From Neoceratodus forsteri (taxonomy: Eukaryota > Chordata > Ceratodontiformes > Ceratodontidae), in the NCBI GenBank assembly GCA_016271365.2, contig CM057454.1, positions 693,671,501-693,735,500 of the forward strand: DNA of 64,000 nt, read 5' to 3'. Each line of letters begins with the position of its first letter. The stretch's first letter is position 1. The translations under genes and the position numbers were made by a program. This document shows positions 22,651-32,639 of the stretch, one piece after another. A model generated the notes under the pieces. It saw nothing but the letters and a program-made list of their open reading frames with translations. It was not told the origin of the DNA and searched no databases.

Positions 22651-23868
22651 CATAGAAACATAGAAACATAGAAGTTGACGGCAGATAAGGACCGCAAGGC
22701 CTATACAGTGTGACCATTACTTTTTCTACCTTATAAATGTGCCATTGGCCTTTGCTCTGTCAGTGGCCTATCTATTCAAACTCATCTGTATTGCTCCCTT
22801 ATGCCTATCCCATGCCTGTTTGAAGCCCTGCACTGTATTCATAGCCACCACTTCCTGAGGTAGGCCATTCCATGCATTCACCACCCTTTCTGTGAAAAAG
22901 AATTTCCTCACATTCACCCTTAATCGGCCTCCCTCTAATCTCATGCTGTGTCCTCTTGTCCTGCTATTTTTCTTATATTTAAACATGTTAGACTCTTTCA
23001 CCTTGTTAATACCCTTAAGGTGTTTGAATGTCTCGATCATATCACCTCTCCTCCTTTGCTCAAGGGTATACATATTGAGCTCCATTAATCTGTCCTCATA
23101 TGTCTTCTGATACAGTCCCTGCACCATTTTGGTTGCCCTTCTCTGGACTGCCTCAATTTGGTTAATGTCCTTGAGAAGGTGTGGCCTCCAGTACTGCATG
23201 CAGTATTCCAGATGGGGCCTAACCAGTGTCTTGTAAAGAGAGGTTATTACCTCCCTCTTATGACTTGTGATACCCCTACTAATACACCCTAACATCCCCC
23301 TAGCCTTACCTACTGCTTTAGAGGTCTGTTTGGATGATTTCAGGTCATCGGTGATGATGATGCCCAAGTCTCTTTCTTCCTTTGTGACTGCCAGCAACTC
23401 CCCTCCCAGCCTATAGGTGGCTTCAGGGTTCTCTTCCTATGTGCATGATCTTGCACTTCTTTGCATTAAATACCAGTTGCCACTCTTCTGACCATTTTGC
23501 TAGTTTATTAAGATCTCTTCTCATTCTGCCCACCCCATCTGGATCATCTACTCTGTTGCAGATCTTGGTGTCATCTGCAAACAGACAAGCCTTACCCTCT
23601 AGTCCATCTGCAATGTCACTAATGAAGATATTGAAGAGGACTGGTCCCAGGACTGATCCCTGAGGTACCCCACTTGTGACTTGCATCTCTCCTGACTGTA
23701 TACCATTTACCACCACTCTCTGTTTCTGCCTGTCAACCAGTTTGCCACCCAGTTGATCAACTTCTGACCCACCCTGAGCCTACCCAGCTTATTTATCAAT
23801 CTTCTATGTGGAACAGTGTCGAAAGCTTTGCTGAAGTCAAGGTAGGCAACATGAACTGCTCCCCCTTG
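22651..23868 (-). mobile_element. CR1 LINE, 5-prime truncated, with octamer tail
   Basis: The 3-prime end carries three copies of TTTCTATG (plus strand CATAGAAACATAGAAACATA from 22,651), the octamer tail typical of CR1. Upstream is a short UTR, then the end of ORF2. It is truncated within the RT near 23,868. It lies in the LINE B RT, and the LINE B frame continues on each side. A target duplication is not clear. Confidence 0.9.
22768..23868 (-). pseudogene. CR1 ORF2, reverse transcriptase C-terminal half
   Basis: The frame runs AVHVAYLDFSKAFDTVPHR (about 23,865-23,810), GVPQGSVLGPVLFNIFISD (about 23,660), ACLFADDTKIC (about 23,590; the FADD catalytic motif), EKCKIMHIG-like text at 23,440, then ERDLGIIITDDLKSSKQ (about 23,360), RPHLEYCMQYWRPHL (about 23,200), RRATKMVQGL and FFTERVVNAWNGLPQEVV (about 22,880) to a stop at 22,768. 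Only one or two frame breaks separate the two long open frames, so it is the youngest LINE in the window, as its innermost position predicts. Confidence 0.92.
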
Positions 23869-26118
23869 GGACATATTTTTCTAGTAAATGTTGTAATATG
23901 TATAGGTTACCAATTGTTGAGAAGGACTCACAAAAACCAGCCTGACTCTGAGACAAACCACCCAATTTTTGTGTATTCAGAATTAGTCAAGTAAGCAGAA
24001 TTTTTGAGAATATTTTTTTCCATAATATCAATTAAGCTTATAGGACGATAATGCGCCAGATTCTCCCCTATTGCCTTTCTTGAAAATGGGGACAATCACA
24101 GAACTCCTCCATGAATCTGGAATTTAATTAGTAGCTAAACATGTATTGTAGAAATCTACCAGCAACTCAACCCATTTTACTTTCAACTGTTTATAAACTT
24201 CAGAGGGAATTAGGTCTGGACCAGGAGCTTTATTATTTTTTAAACCATCTATTGCCTCACTAACTTCTATCTTAAAGATAGTAAGCTGTGACACCGCCTC
24301 TTGATCAAACGGAAATATACACTTGTGGGACTCTTGGAAAAGAATCTGTGTGTAATAATTACACCACTCACTGTCACCAATTGCACTCTCAATGCAATTA
24401 GAGACCTGCTTACATCTATAAGCTATCAATTGCCAAAAAGTATTGTCATCTCTATCTCTAATTGCCCGATTCATTAATTGCCATTGATGTAAATAATATA
24501 GCTTCTTTTTTATCAACTAATGGTTTCCTATATAAATTTATTTCCAATCTTAGTTTAGCCAAGTTATCTGGGGTAGGTAGATGCTTGTACTTCCATAATT
24601 GTACTCTCAGTAAGTGCTTCCAGGTATAGCATTCATTATCAAACCAGCTTTTCTGATTTTTTTTATTATTAAATGCCTCAATATAAATACCCTGTTGAAT
24701 CTTACACAAACTTTCATGCCCATTTTTATTTTTGACTCTAAAATCTGTGCTAGTAATTTTGTTATATTTATTGAACAGTAATTCTAGATCTGAGCAGGAA
24801 TCTAAATCTGTTATATGAGTCCAAATTAATATTTTCCTACCATGAACCTCTACATTAATTTTATTAATTATTAGTGGAGTTAGAGAATTATTACTCATTA
24901 TTTTGATATTAACAGTCAAGTTGACTGGATAGTGGTCACTTTCACCCCTGTCATCAATTTTGAGTGTCCGCCAGAAATTCAAAGGACCTCTCCGAAATGC
25001 CAAATCTATAACTGATTCTGCAACAGCAGCATGAAATGTAAATTCCCCATCAGTATTACCAAAACGTCTACCATTTAGTGGAAATATATCATTAGATTTT
25101 AGCAATTCAATTAACCTTTTACCATTATTATTGATAACCAGATCCTTGGAGCTCCTGGGAAAACTAACAGCTTTAGGATAAATAAAACCTAATATTGCGT
25201 CATCAACTAGTCCATCATAATTACCTATTCTTGAATTGAAATCGCCAATCAGTAATAGTTGGTCATCTGGAAAATCTTCGACAGTTTGGGTAATTTGACC
25301 CTCTAATTTAAACCAGATTTCATTATCAAAAAATGTTGAAGTCCTTGGTGGAACATAAATGTTACATACAATTATTGAAAAACTAACCCCTAGTAGTCTA
25401 ATTATCTCAAAATATCTATTCAACTCAATCATAGAACAATGTGTAAAGACATTAATTTTAACATAGATAATTAAACCTCCAGCTCTCCTCCCCAATTTGG
25501 ACATCTTGCTCCCTGGATACTGAAAAGTTCGAAAACCATCCAGTTTTATATCATCATCCAGTGCATGCCAAGTTTCTTGTAAACAAATCACAGAGAAACC
25601 AGATAGGTTTTCAACAAATTCTTTGTCTACAAATTTGGCCCTAAGTCCAGCAATGTTCCATGATAAAATATTTAAGTAAGTATATGAATCTTTAATATGG
25701 CTGCTTGATGATTTAATAATTAAATCACTAGAGGTAATTATATGTTTTGTGTTTTGTCAATCATCTAAATCCACCAATATCCCAAATCTATTATCAAGTT
25801 TCAGGTCAGTCCCATCATTTAATTCAATAATCTTTTGCATTTGTTTATCAGTACCAGACTGTCCCTGAGATTTAATAGCATGATTATTTTTAACCAAACT
25901 ATGTTCATCAAGGATCATTGAAGATGCAACAGCATGAATTCCTAAACTATCAAGAAGTACTGATTTTGCCAGAATATTTTCACTGACTTCCTTATTGGAA
26001 CATAACACGTCCACCTGAGAATATTGATGTAGACTGGGATGTCTATAGACATCCACTATTCCATTTCTTCCCAGCCTAATCCCAATAATATTGGAAAGAA
26101 AATTACACAGTGAAAATT

Positions 26119-28293
26119 TTAGCTTATCTCTTGTTTGTCAATATATACTGTACATCTCAGACCAAAAAATGTGAGTGAGACAGGGCTGCATCCCACAAAC
26201 CCCGTGTTCATAGATCCAACACAATCATCTACTAGCTCAAAGTTCAAATTACCAATGGATAACCCCTCAACATTTCTCCAGATATAATAAAGTACCCTTT
26301 TGTGATGACTAAAAACCTTAATCACTGTTGGTTTCTCAGTGGAAGATGTATCTCTAAAAATAAAGAGATCCTCATCTTCCACAGAGAGACCAACCATGTC
26401 TCTAAAAACAGACAATACCTGATTCTTTAAGAGTTCCTCCAACCCTTGATCTTCCAAATGGAGGCCCAGTATTCTGATATAGCTCTTACAATTCTGAAAT
26501 CTACCACTGCTGGCATCATGAATTTCATTATTCTTTTTAGAGACTTCCTGGCACAGATTTATCCCATTCATTTCTTCAACATCCTGCTTACCAGTTTTCT
26601 CATTTCCCAACACATGAATTTGGATATTGCCAACTGGTAATTCCTCTTTCGTACCAGTTTGTTCATGACATTCAATAGTGACTGCATCAGGTATTTTATT
26701 TTCATCCATACATGACAAATTCCCAGGGTGCACCCTTTTCTTTTTGGTTCTATGTTTCTTATTTTTTTATTATTATTCTTAGAAGGACTATAAATATCTC
26801 TTTTATTTAATTTTTTACGTAATGTACTGTGTTGCTGTGTGCATGTTATTTGTCCTTGTTTCCCTTTACCCTTACCCTTTTTAACAATTTCTCTATTATT
26901 TGTTTCAACTTGAAGAACTTGGTTAGTTATTCCATCTTCACTAATTGACAAGGGGCCTTGACTATCAAACTTAACTTCATTTAAAACAGGACTACTCACA
27001 TTCACAGGGCTATCTGACTCTTCTGCATAAATCATAGAAACCGAAATTGTATCTCTTGTTGAATGATTGTTGTTAAGAATGCCAGTTAAATTGTCCAATT
27101 TAGCACCATTAGCTGCTATATTTATTTTTAAGTTCTCTAATTCTTCTCTCACCATCACAAATTGTTCCAATAGTATCAATTTAGCTGCATGTTGATTTTT
27201 CAAAATATCTATTATGTCCTGACTAAGTGCCGTAGCACTACATCATTGAGGTCTTTGGACACTCTCCATTGGAGTTTCCAGGAGTAGCTGAACCAATTAT
27301 CCTGGGAATATGATTATCCTGGCAAACTAACTTCACATTTGGAGTATCCTTGGGGATACAATCTTCTCTTAATGACTTTAAACCCAATATTGTATGTTGC
27401 AGGCCTGTCAATATATCCCCAAAACTAACATTAGGAGCAGATTTATCTTTCATGGAGACATTAATAATGGCAGATGTATCAATAGAAGAACTATCAGAAT
27501 TCTGGAAATGGTCATTCATATTAGTTTCAAATCCAGATTGCAACCAATCAGTCTTAACAGAATACAGTAAAGATTTTTCAAAGTCTCCTTCCAAGGGGTT
27601 ATCTAGTAATACTTGATTAGTATTACATAAAGTCTGTGTACCTACCCCCTTTTCGTCTGTTAAAACTTCAGCATCAACAGAGGTCTAAGGATTCATACAG
27701 TTGTTAACAGGATTCGTATCATCTAGTTTTAAACTCTCCTGGTCCATCCAAGTTGATTGAGCTGTTTTAATACAAATTACAGAGTCTGCAGAAGCATAGG
27801 AAATCAGACACTTGGATATTAAAGAGTCTACCAAATCTAATTCCCCCCTTTGTGAATTCCCCAAATAGTCCTTGTTTACCTTATTATCTTTAGGCTCCCT
27901 GTTTGGTTTATCCACACAGTGAGCCAGAATATTTGTTTGCTTGGTCAGTTTAATATTGCTAAGGTCCTTAACTGACATAGACCTAGACCTAGGACTAGAA
28001 ACAGTATGTCCTGGATGTAATGCTGATGTTAATGGATATAAAAGTTCCAAAGACTTATTTACACAAAGTTCCATAATATCATTATTGCTCCCATTAGATT
28101 TTCCCCCATTTCTTGTTATTTGGGGTTCACTTCTATGTTTGTTTGATCTAATCATTTTGCCTTTTTTATTTTTAATCTTTAAATTCTGTTTTCTCCTAAG
28201 AGATGGGGAAGGAGAAAAAGGGGTTGCCTCTGGATTTAAAACTCCCAAACATCCTCTCAGATCGCCTATTGATTGTGCTCTGGTAACCACCAT
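26119..28293 (-). pseudogene. LINE B ORF1 (putative nucleic-acid-binding protein), broken
   Basis: The start at 28,293 reads MVVTRAQSIGDLRGCLGVL and is followed by a basic segment, RRKQNLKIKNKKGK, within the first 60 residues. Further minus-strand frames at 27,594-27,238, 27,203-26,568 and 26,733-26,119 carry on with Ser/Asn-rich text, then KNNNKKIRNIEPKRKGC and an ending with LRCTVYIDKQEIS. The predicted size of about 700 residues is long for an ORF1. No CCHC knuckle or RRM can be named. ORF1s of this group bind the element RNA; here that role is inferred from position only. Confidence 0.6.
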
Positions 28294-30211
28294 ATTTCAA
28301 AACAAAAAAAAATTTATCTTAATTCAAGTTCTTATGTAGACTCCTTGATTCTTAACTCTCGACTCTCCACAGTAAGATTAAAATTCTGTTGTAGGGTTCT
28401 TTCGGTCGCTTCACCACTGACCACTTCACCACTATAACCACTGCAGCTGCAGCAAAAGGCTTTAAGCAAAAACCAAACACTCTGAAATAAATCCTGAAAA
28501 AGAAACAATAAAATATAATAAAATCTAATAAAGTCTAAAAAAAAATACAAAATATACAAAATCAGCACCTATAATATCATATCAACACCAACGTTCTTCC
28601 ATATAAAACAGCAACTCTAATTTTTACATTCGTAAGCTAAAACTTACTTAGCCATCATAACTCCAACAAACAACCAGCAATAATCCAATAAAATCAGCAC
28701 AAAGCAAAACTCATGTACTGGAGTCAGAAGCCAGGAAACCAGAAGGAAAACGAAGCTCTTGTTACCTCGGTAAACGATCTTAAACCAGACAGCACTCTAA
28801 AAGTAACAATGGGAGATATGGAAGAAAGAGTTAAAAGACAAACTTAGCACACAGCACACAGCACTTAACTTAGTATTAGCATTACACAATTATTCAAAAT
28901 GATTAGCTCAAACTCAATCAGCGATAATTCAAATATAGAATTACCTTCAACAATTTTTGCTTTTCACTTAAAATTGAAAATCCAAAGAGCCTGAATTCAC
29001 AATATAGCAATATAGCTAAGCATAAGTATACTGCTTACTCAAGCTATGGTTAAAGCACAACTGATACCCTTCACTTGGCGCAAGCACCTTAAATCACTAG
29101 AAGACACATGAGGTGAACAACCAACCCACAACTATCTTTTCTGAAAATGGCGCAAAAAAAAACAAACAATATAAATAATAAAAATATATAAAACTGCATA
29201 AAATTAAATAAAAGTTCATACAGGTTTATACAATATCAGAAGCACGATACAAACCGACTAGCTGAGCAGATAACTGAGCAAATAAAAGTCACTTGTATAT
29301 TAGTATACTGGACAAAGTAAAGCATTCACAATTTAACCACAGAAAGAAAAAAAAAAACACTCTCAAATGGCTCTAAAATTCACCAAGTATTCCACCACAC
29401 TTTTCAGTCTTTTTCAAGTCTTTTCCACATGACCTTTACTCACTACTCACTCAGTGTTCTTCTAAATTCAAATAAAGTGAATAAGCGAGTCTTGTAACGT
29501 CCTTCCATCCTCAATCCCCTACTCCATGCTCACAGAATCATCCCCAAATCTAGCTCGTACTATCGTATACCTCTGGATGATTAAATCCAAGACTGTGCTG
29601 CACCACTGGCTTCATGGGCTTCAGGTATCAGTCTACAGTCTTCTGACTTTTCAAACTTTATCGGAAAACCTCTTTTCTCTCTGGTAGTCAAACTACTTTG
29701 AATTCTTTCCTTCCAAAGCAAAAGTCACATAATCACATAGTCACACAACATTGGTAGCTCAGTGGTAGCTCATACAATACAGAACCCACACGATAAACAG
29801 CTCATCGGGTGTAAAATATTTTTTTGTTCCTTTTTTTTCCCTCTCACATGACTTTCCAGCAGAACAGGAGATTTCCCTTGAGTGTCTTCCTCAATTCCTC
29901 AACCCTCCACAAGGCAGCTCATCCGCCGCAGTACCGTGGCTCCCTGCCCACCACTGGGACTCCTTACCGGTTCATTGCGAGAGAAAAGAGCAAAAAGAAG
30001 AGAAAAACACAAGGACCAGATTGCACAGGATGGACTGGAAAAAACAGAGAGTATTAAAAATGATAAGGCAATGGTGGCATACCTTTACTAAAAAAAAAAT
30101 GCTTCTCTCTGTCCCTGCTGATGATGCTTTTCCACAACCTCCTAGCATGCAGCCATCTTGATCCCAGAAGATGACGACGCAATCAGAAGCTCATTGAAGG
30201 ATGGCCTTCCT
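28294..30211 (-). other. LINE B 5-prime UTR
   Basis: About 1.9 kb of AT-rich DNA lies upstream of ORF1 within the element, ending near GATGGCTGCATGC on the minus strand at 30,140-30,155. It should carry the internal promoter of the element, but no specific site is recognisable. Open frames in it are short and show no likeness to proteins. Confidence 0.5.
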
Positions 30212-30223
30212 TGCTCCCTTATG
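30212..30223. repeat. Target-site duplication of LINE B, right copy
   Basis: TGCTCCCTTATG here and TGTTCCCTTATG at 20,967-20,978 differ at one base. Confidence 0.75.
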
Positions 30224-31408
30224 ATGTATTGGAGGTTCCACTGTGGCAGCAATTGGAAACTCATTGTTAGTTCATAAACACAGACAACCCCACAAAAAAC
30301 AACAAAAAAAGGACACAGTAGGACCTCTAGGATGCAATCCCAACACTGAGATTGAGTATTAACATGAAAGAAGCTTAGATACCATTTTGTTAAACACTGG
30401 AGCAGTCTCCCCTCCTCAAGTCCAGGATGTAATGTCCATCAGTGCAGGAATAACCCAGCAGGTGTTGAAGCCCCCGCCTTCTTATACAATTGAAGAGTCA
30501 GTATAAACAATTCTGCAGAAATCTCTTTGGTCCAGTTTGATCCCCCAGCCACCCATAGATTGCCATGAGTAAGTGCAATGGGCCACCTTCCCCCCGATTT
30601 AATAAGATCAACTTATGCTTTAAATGTGGCTGGTGGCTCAACTAAACAAGCTGTGAGCAAGATAATTTCCTGGCAGCTCCTGCAGGGCATTAGGTAGTGC
30701 AGAAGGGAGATCCACCCGAGGTAAATCTTCAGCTTGCAAGGTCTGGTCTACAAAACTCTGCACTTATGCAGACCTCAGAAGGTACTCTGAAAAGTAGGAG
30801 CACACCAGGAAAAGGGGAAGAAGAAAGGAAAGAATGAAGAAACTTGCCTACCTGTGATGGCGATCATGAGTGTTGCAAGCAAAAGCAGGTTTTCAGTAAG
30901 GGCCCCTAGGAAAAAGCCCCGTGGAGGAAGTCAGGCTGAACAAAGCAGGACCTGAAGGGGAGGCAGACCTGAAGTGGTACCACTCTTTTCCATGTCCTCT
31001 GGGAACCATACTAAACCCCCAGGGTTCCAGAAGTATGCAGCATTAAGGCCTGATAAATTAGGACCAATAAGGGCCGCTACCAATGTGCTCCACTAGGCAA
31101 ACACCCAGAGCACAAGCAATCTAGCAGCACCCATCCAGAAGCCCTACACATCCCCCAGCATTCTGAGAAATGGAGCCAAGGCTTGGCAAATCAAGACACA
31201 GAAGAAGGCCGCAATAAGGGCGAGTCACAGGATCTCACCCCAGAGCATGAGCAGCCCACCAAACAACCGCTCTGGGCACCTGTCAGAAACCACCTTGCCA
31301 TCGATTGTCCACCCCAACCCCGATGAACAAGAACAGCAGCTCAACAACCACTAAAGGTAAATTTCAACAATTTAAATATGGTGAGACCCAAAATATAGAG
31401 TTTAGCAA
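30224..31408 (-). other. Tx1-type L1 inter-ORF spacer, proximal part
   Basis: Noncoding DNA lies between ORF1 of the L1 and the LINE B insertion. I see no frame or further repeat. Its length is unusual for an L1 spacer and could hide another old insertion. Confidence 0.45.
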
Positions 31409-32246
31409 TCATGGTGCCTTAAAGAGATCAGGCAGATGAAGTTTTAGGTTCTTAGAGGCCTGTTCAGGTGAATCAAAGGTAATCCACTGTCCATTGACTG
31501 GAACTTGCAATCTAGCCAGGTAGAGCATTTTAAATCTAAGTCTGGCCGCAATCAGCTTGTTGACAGTTGGATGGAATGCTGCTTACTTCTGCCATGTCTT
31601 GCTTGGTACTGTCAGTCTTGAGAGATGTGGAGAGGTTTGCCTTCCCCAAAATAGACTGCAATTCCCTTGATTTAGTCAGGACATGTTGCTTCTCGAGAAA
31701 GCTCAGGAATTTTAGTATGATAGCTCTTGGGGAGGGGGGGGCACCAGCAGCAGGTTTCGGGCATAGCAATCTATGTGCTTTCTCAATTTGACATGCAGAG
31801 TTAAAGGGTAATGGTCCAACTAGCTTGGCAAGGAGTTTTTGGATGAAGATGACTGTGGATGATCCTTCTTTGGCTTCAGGGGGATCAAAAATCTGAAGGT
31901 TGTTCCTGCAGCTATGTCCCTCTGGGTCTTCTGTTTTAAGTTGCAGCCTTTGGATTTGCTGCTGCAGTCTCACAATTTCAGGGTCTGTCTTTTCTTGCCA
32001 TTGTTCAAGAGAGGAAGTGTGGGCCTCCATGTTGCCAATTCTCCAGCCCAGGACAGTCATATCAGACCTTAATGATTTTAGCTCAGTAGCTATGTCAGAG
32101 AGGGTCTCTTTAAAAGGCTGAAGTTCATGTAGAAAGCAGTCCTTAGTGAGAGGAACCACCAATGCTGGTGCATTCATCTGCCACAGAGGTTGAGCTGACT
32201 GCTGCTTAGATTTCTTCTGGGCCTTATCAGGCGAGGTGGGTGGCAT
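31409..32246 (-). pseudogene. Tx1-type L1 ORF1 protein remnant
   Basis: The start codon at 32,246 opens MPPTSPDKAQKKSKQQ. A coiled-coil-like segment (LSDIATELKSLRSDM to LQQQIQRLQLK) spans about residues 45-115. The L1 ORF1 RNA-binding core begins with HSCRNNLQIFDPPEAKEG (the family pattern is RRNNLRIFGLPE) and continues PRAIILKFLSFLEKQHVL. A frameshift near 31,560 moves the C-terminal segment KLIAARLRFKMLYLARLQ to another frame, ending at a stop at 31,409. ORF1p forms trimers that coat L1 RNA in the cytoplasm. Confidence 0.85.
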
Positions 32247-32470
32247 TGTTTGGGTGGGGCCTGCCGCATATCAACCTCCATCATTCTGAAATTCACTCTG
32301 ATAAGAGGCAGTAACATTACCACAGTGTAGGATAGTAGTCAAATGTTGATATTTCTAATAAATTGCTTGCCGAAGAATGAAATAACTGCAGAATTTAGAC
32401 AGAATTTGAGTGAGGAGGTGGGAGCTCCAGAGCTAGACTACCTTCCTGCTTCAGGCATCACATGATCTCC
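32247..32470 (-). promoter_or_regulatory. Tx1-type L1 5-prime UTR
   Basis: About 220 bp from the element 5-prime end to ORF1. L1-type elements start transcription inside this region; no motif is identifiable by eye. Confidence 0.5.
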
Positions 32471-32484
32471 ATTCAGTGCTAATT
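32471..32484. repeat. Target-site duplication of the Tx1-type L1, right copy
   Basis: An exact copy of ATTCAGTGCTAATT at 16,494-16,507. Confidence 0.92.
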
Positions 32485-32636
32485 TTAAGTGTAGCTAAAA
32501 GTCTTGGAGCTCTTGAAATGTGGCTTGTAGTCTGGGTTCTATTTCTGAGTTGTTTGCACCTATTGTGTAAAGTATTGTGTCATTGGTGCAGAGATGGAAT
32601 TTGACATGTGGGTTAACATGGTAATGATGTTCATGT
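32485..32636 (-). pseudogene. LINE A ORF2, RT catalytic segment
   Basis: The minus strand reads FNIYMN at the right edge, then VKFHLCTNDTILYTIG, then QATFQELQDF. This aligns with the LINE block FNIYIND, YADDT, LQ..L..L. The catalytic YADD is altered to CTND, so this copy could not polymerise. Frame changes occur within 150 bp. Confidence 0.75.
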
Positions 32637-32639
32637 ATA

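Larger units (their letters stand above)
21115..25735 (-). pseudogene. LINE B ORF2: endonuclease and reverse transcriptase
   Basis: The minus strand opens with YLNILSWNIAGLRAKF (about 25,680), then VICLQETWHALDDDI, RRAGGLIIYVK, LLLIGDFNSRIGNYDG (about 25,240), RRFGNTDGEFTFH, VIDLAFRRG and GESDHYPVNLTV (about 24,930). The C-terminal half of the endonuclease and the linker are open over a long frame (25,591-24,458). The RT has LKNNKAPGPDLIPSEVYKQL (about 24,220), QAGFCESFSTIGN (about 23,930), FVIFIDFTSAFDTINRELMW (about 22,640), GVRQGCILAPSLFSIYIN (about 22,450), AYVDDLLMLSL (about 22,330; YVDD for the usual YADD) and EYQYLGVVIS (about 22,140). CR1 interrupts it at 22,651-23,868, between LLEKY and IFVIFIDF. 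This is one of the least decayed ORF2 copies here. Confidence 0.87.
20979..30211 (-). mobile_element. LINE B, full-length non-LTR element inserted in the L1
   Basis: The 3-prime end is a (CATA)n tail at 20,979-20,992. The 5-prime end is near 30,211. Flanks are TGTTCCCTTATG (20,967-20,978) and TGCTCCCTTATG (30,212-30,223), identical at 11 of 12 bases. A long 5-prime UTR, an ORF1 from 28,293 and an ORF2 from about 25,735 make a two-ORF element of about 8 kb once the inner CR1 is subtracted. The clade is unclear: wording of the endonuclease and RT suggests the Jockey/I/CR1 side rather than L1 or RTE. Confidence 0.8.
16508..32470 (-). mobile_element. Tx1-type L1 LINE, full span including inner insertions
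   Basis: The 5-prime end is at 32,470 (minus strand begins GGAGATCATGTGATGCC). The 3-prime end is an A-rich tail at about 16,508-16,516. A perfect 14-bp duplication flanks it. ORF1 lies at 31,409-32,246 and ORF2 at 16,820-20,599; LINE B is inserted between them. Without insertions the element is about 6.7 kb, a plausible full-length size. Tx1-clade L1s are common in amphibians and fish. Confidence 0.88.

Noticed and set aside
24458..25591. The long 377-codon frame as a host endonuclease gene
   Set aside because: Its order (ETWH, GDFN, SDHYPV) and its position just before an RT with the LINE B tail show that it is the LINE B endonuclease and linker.
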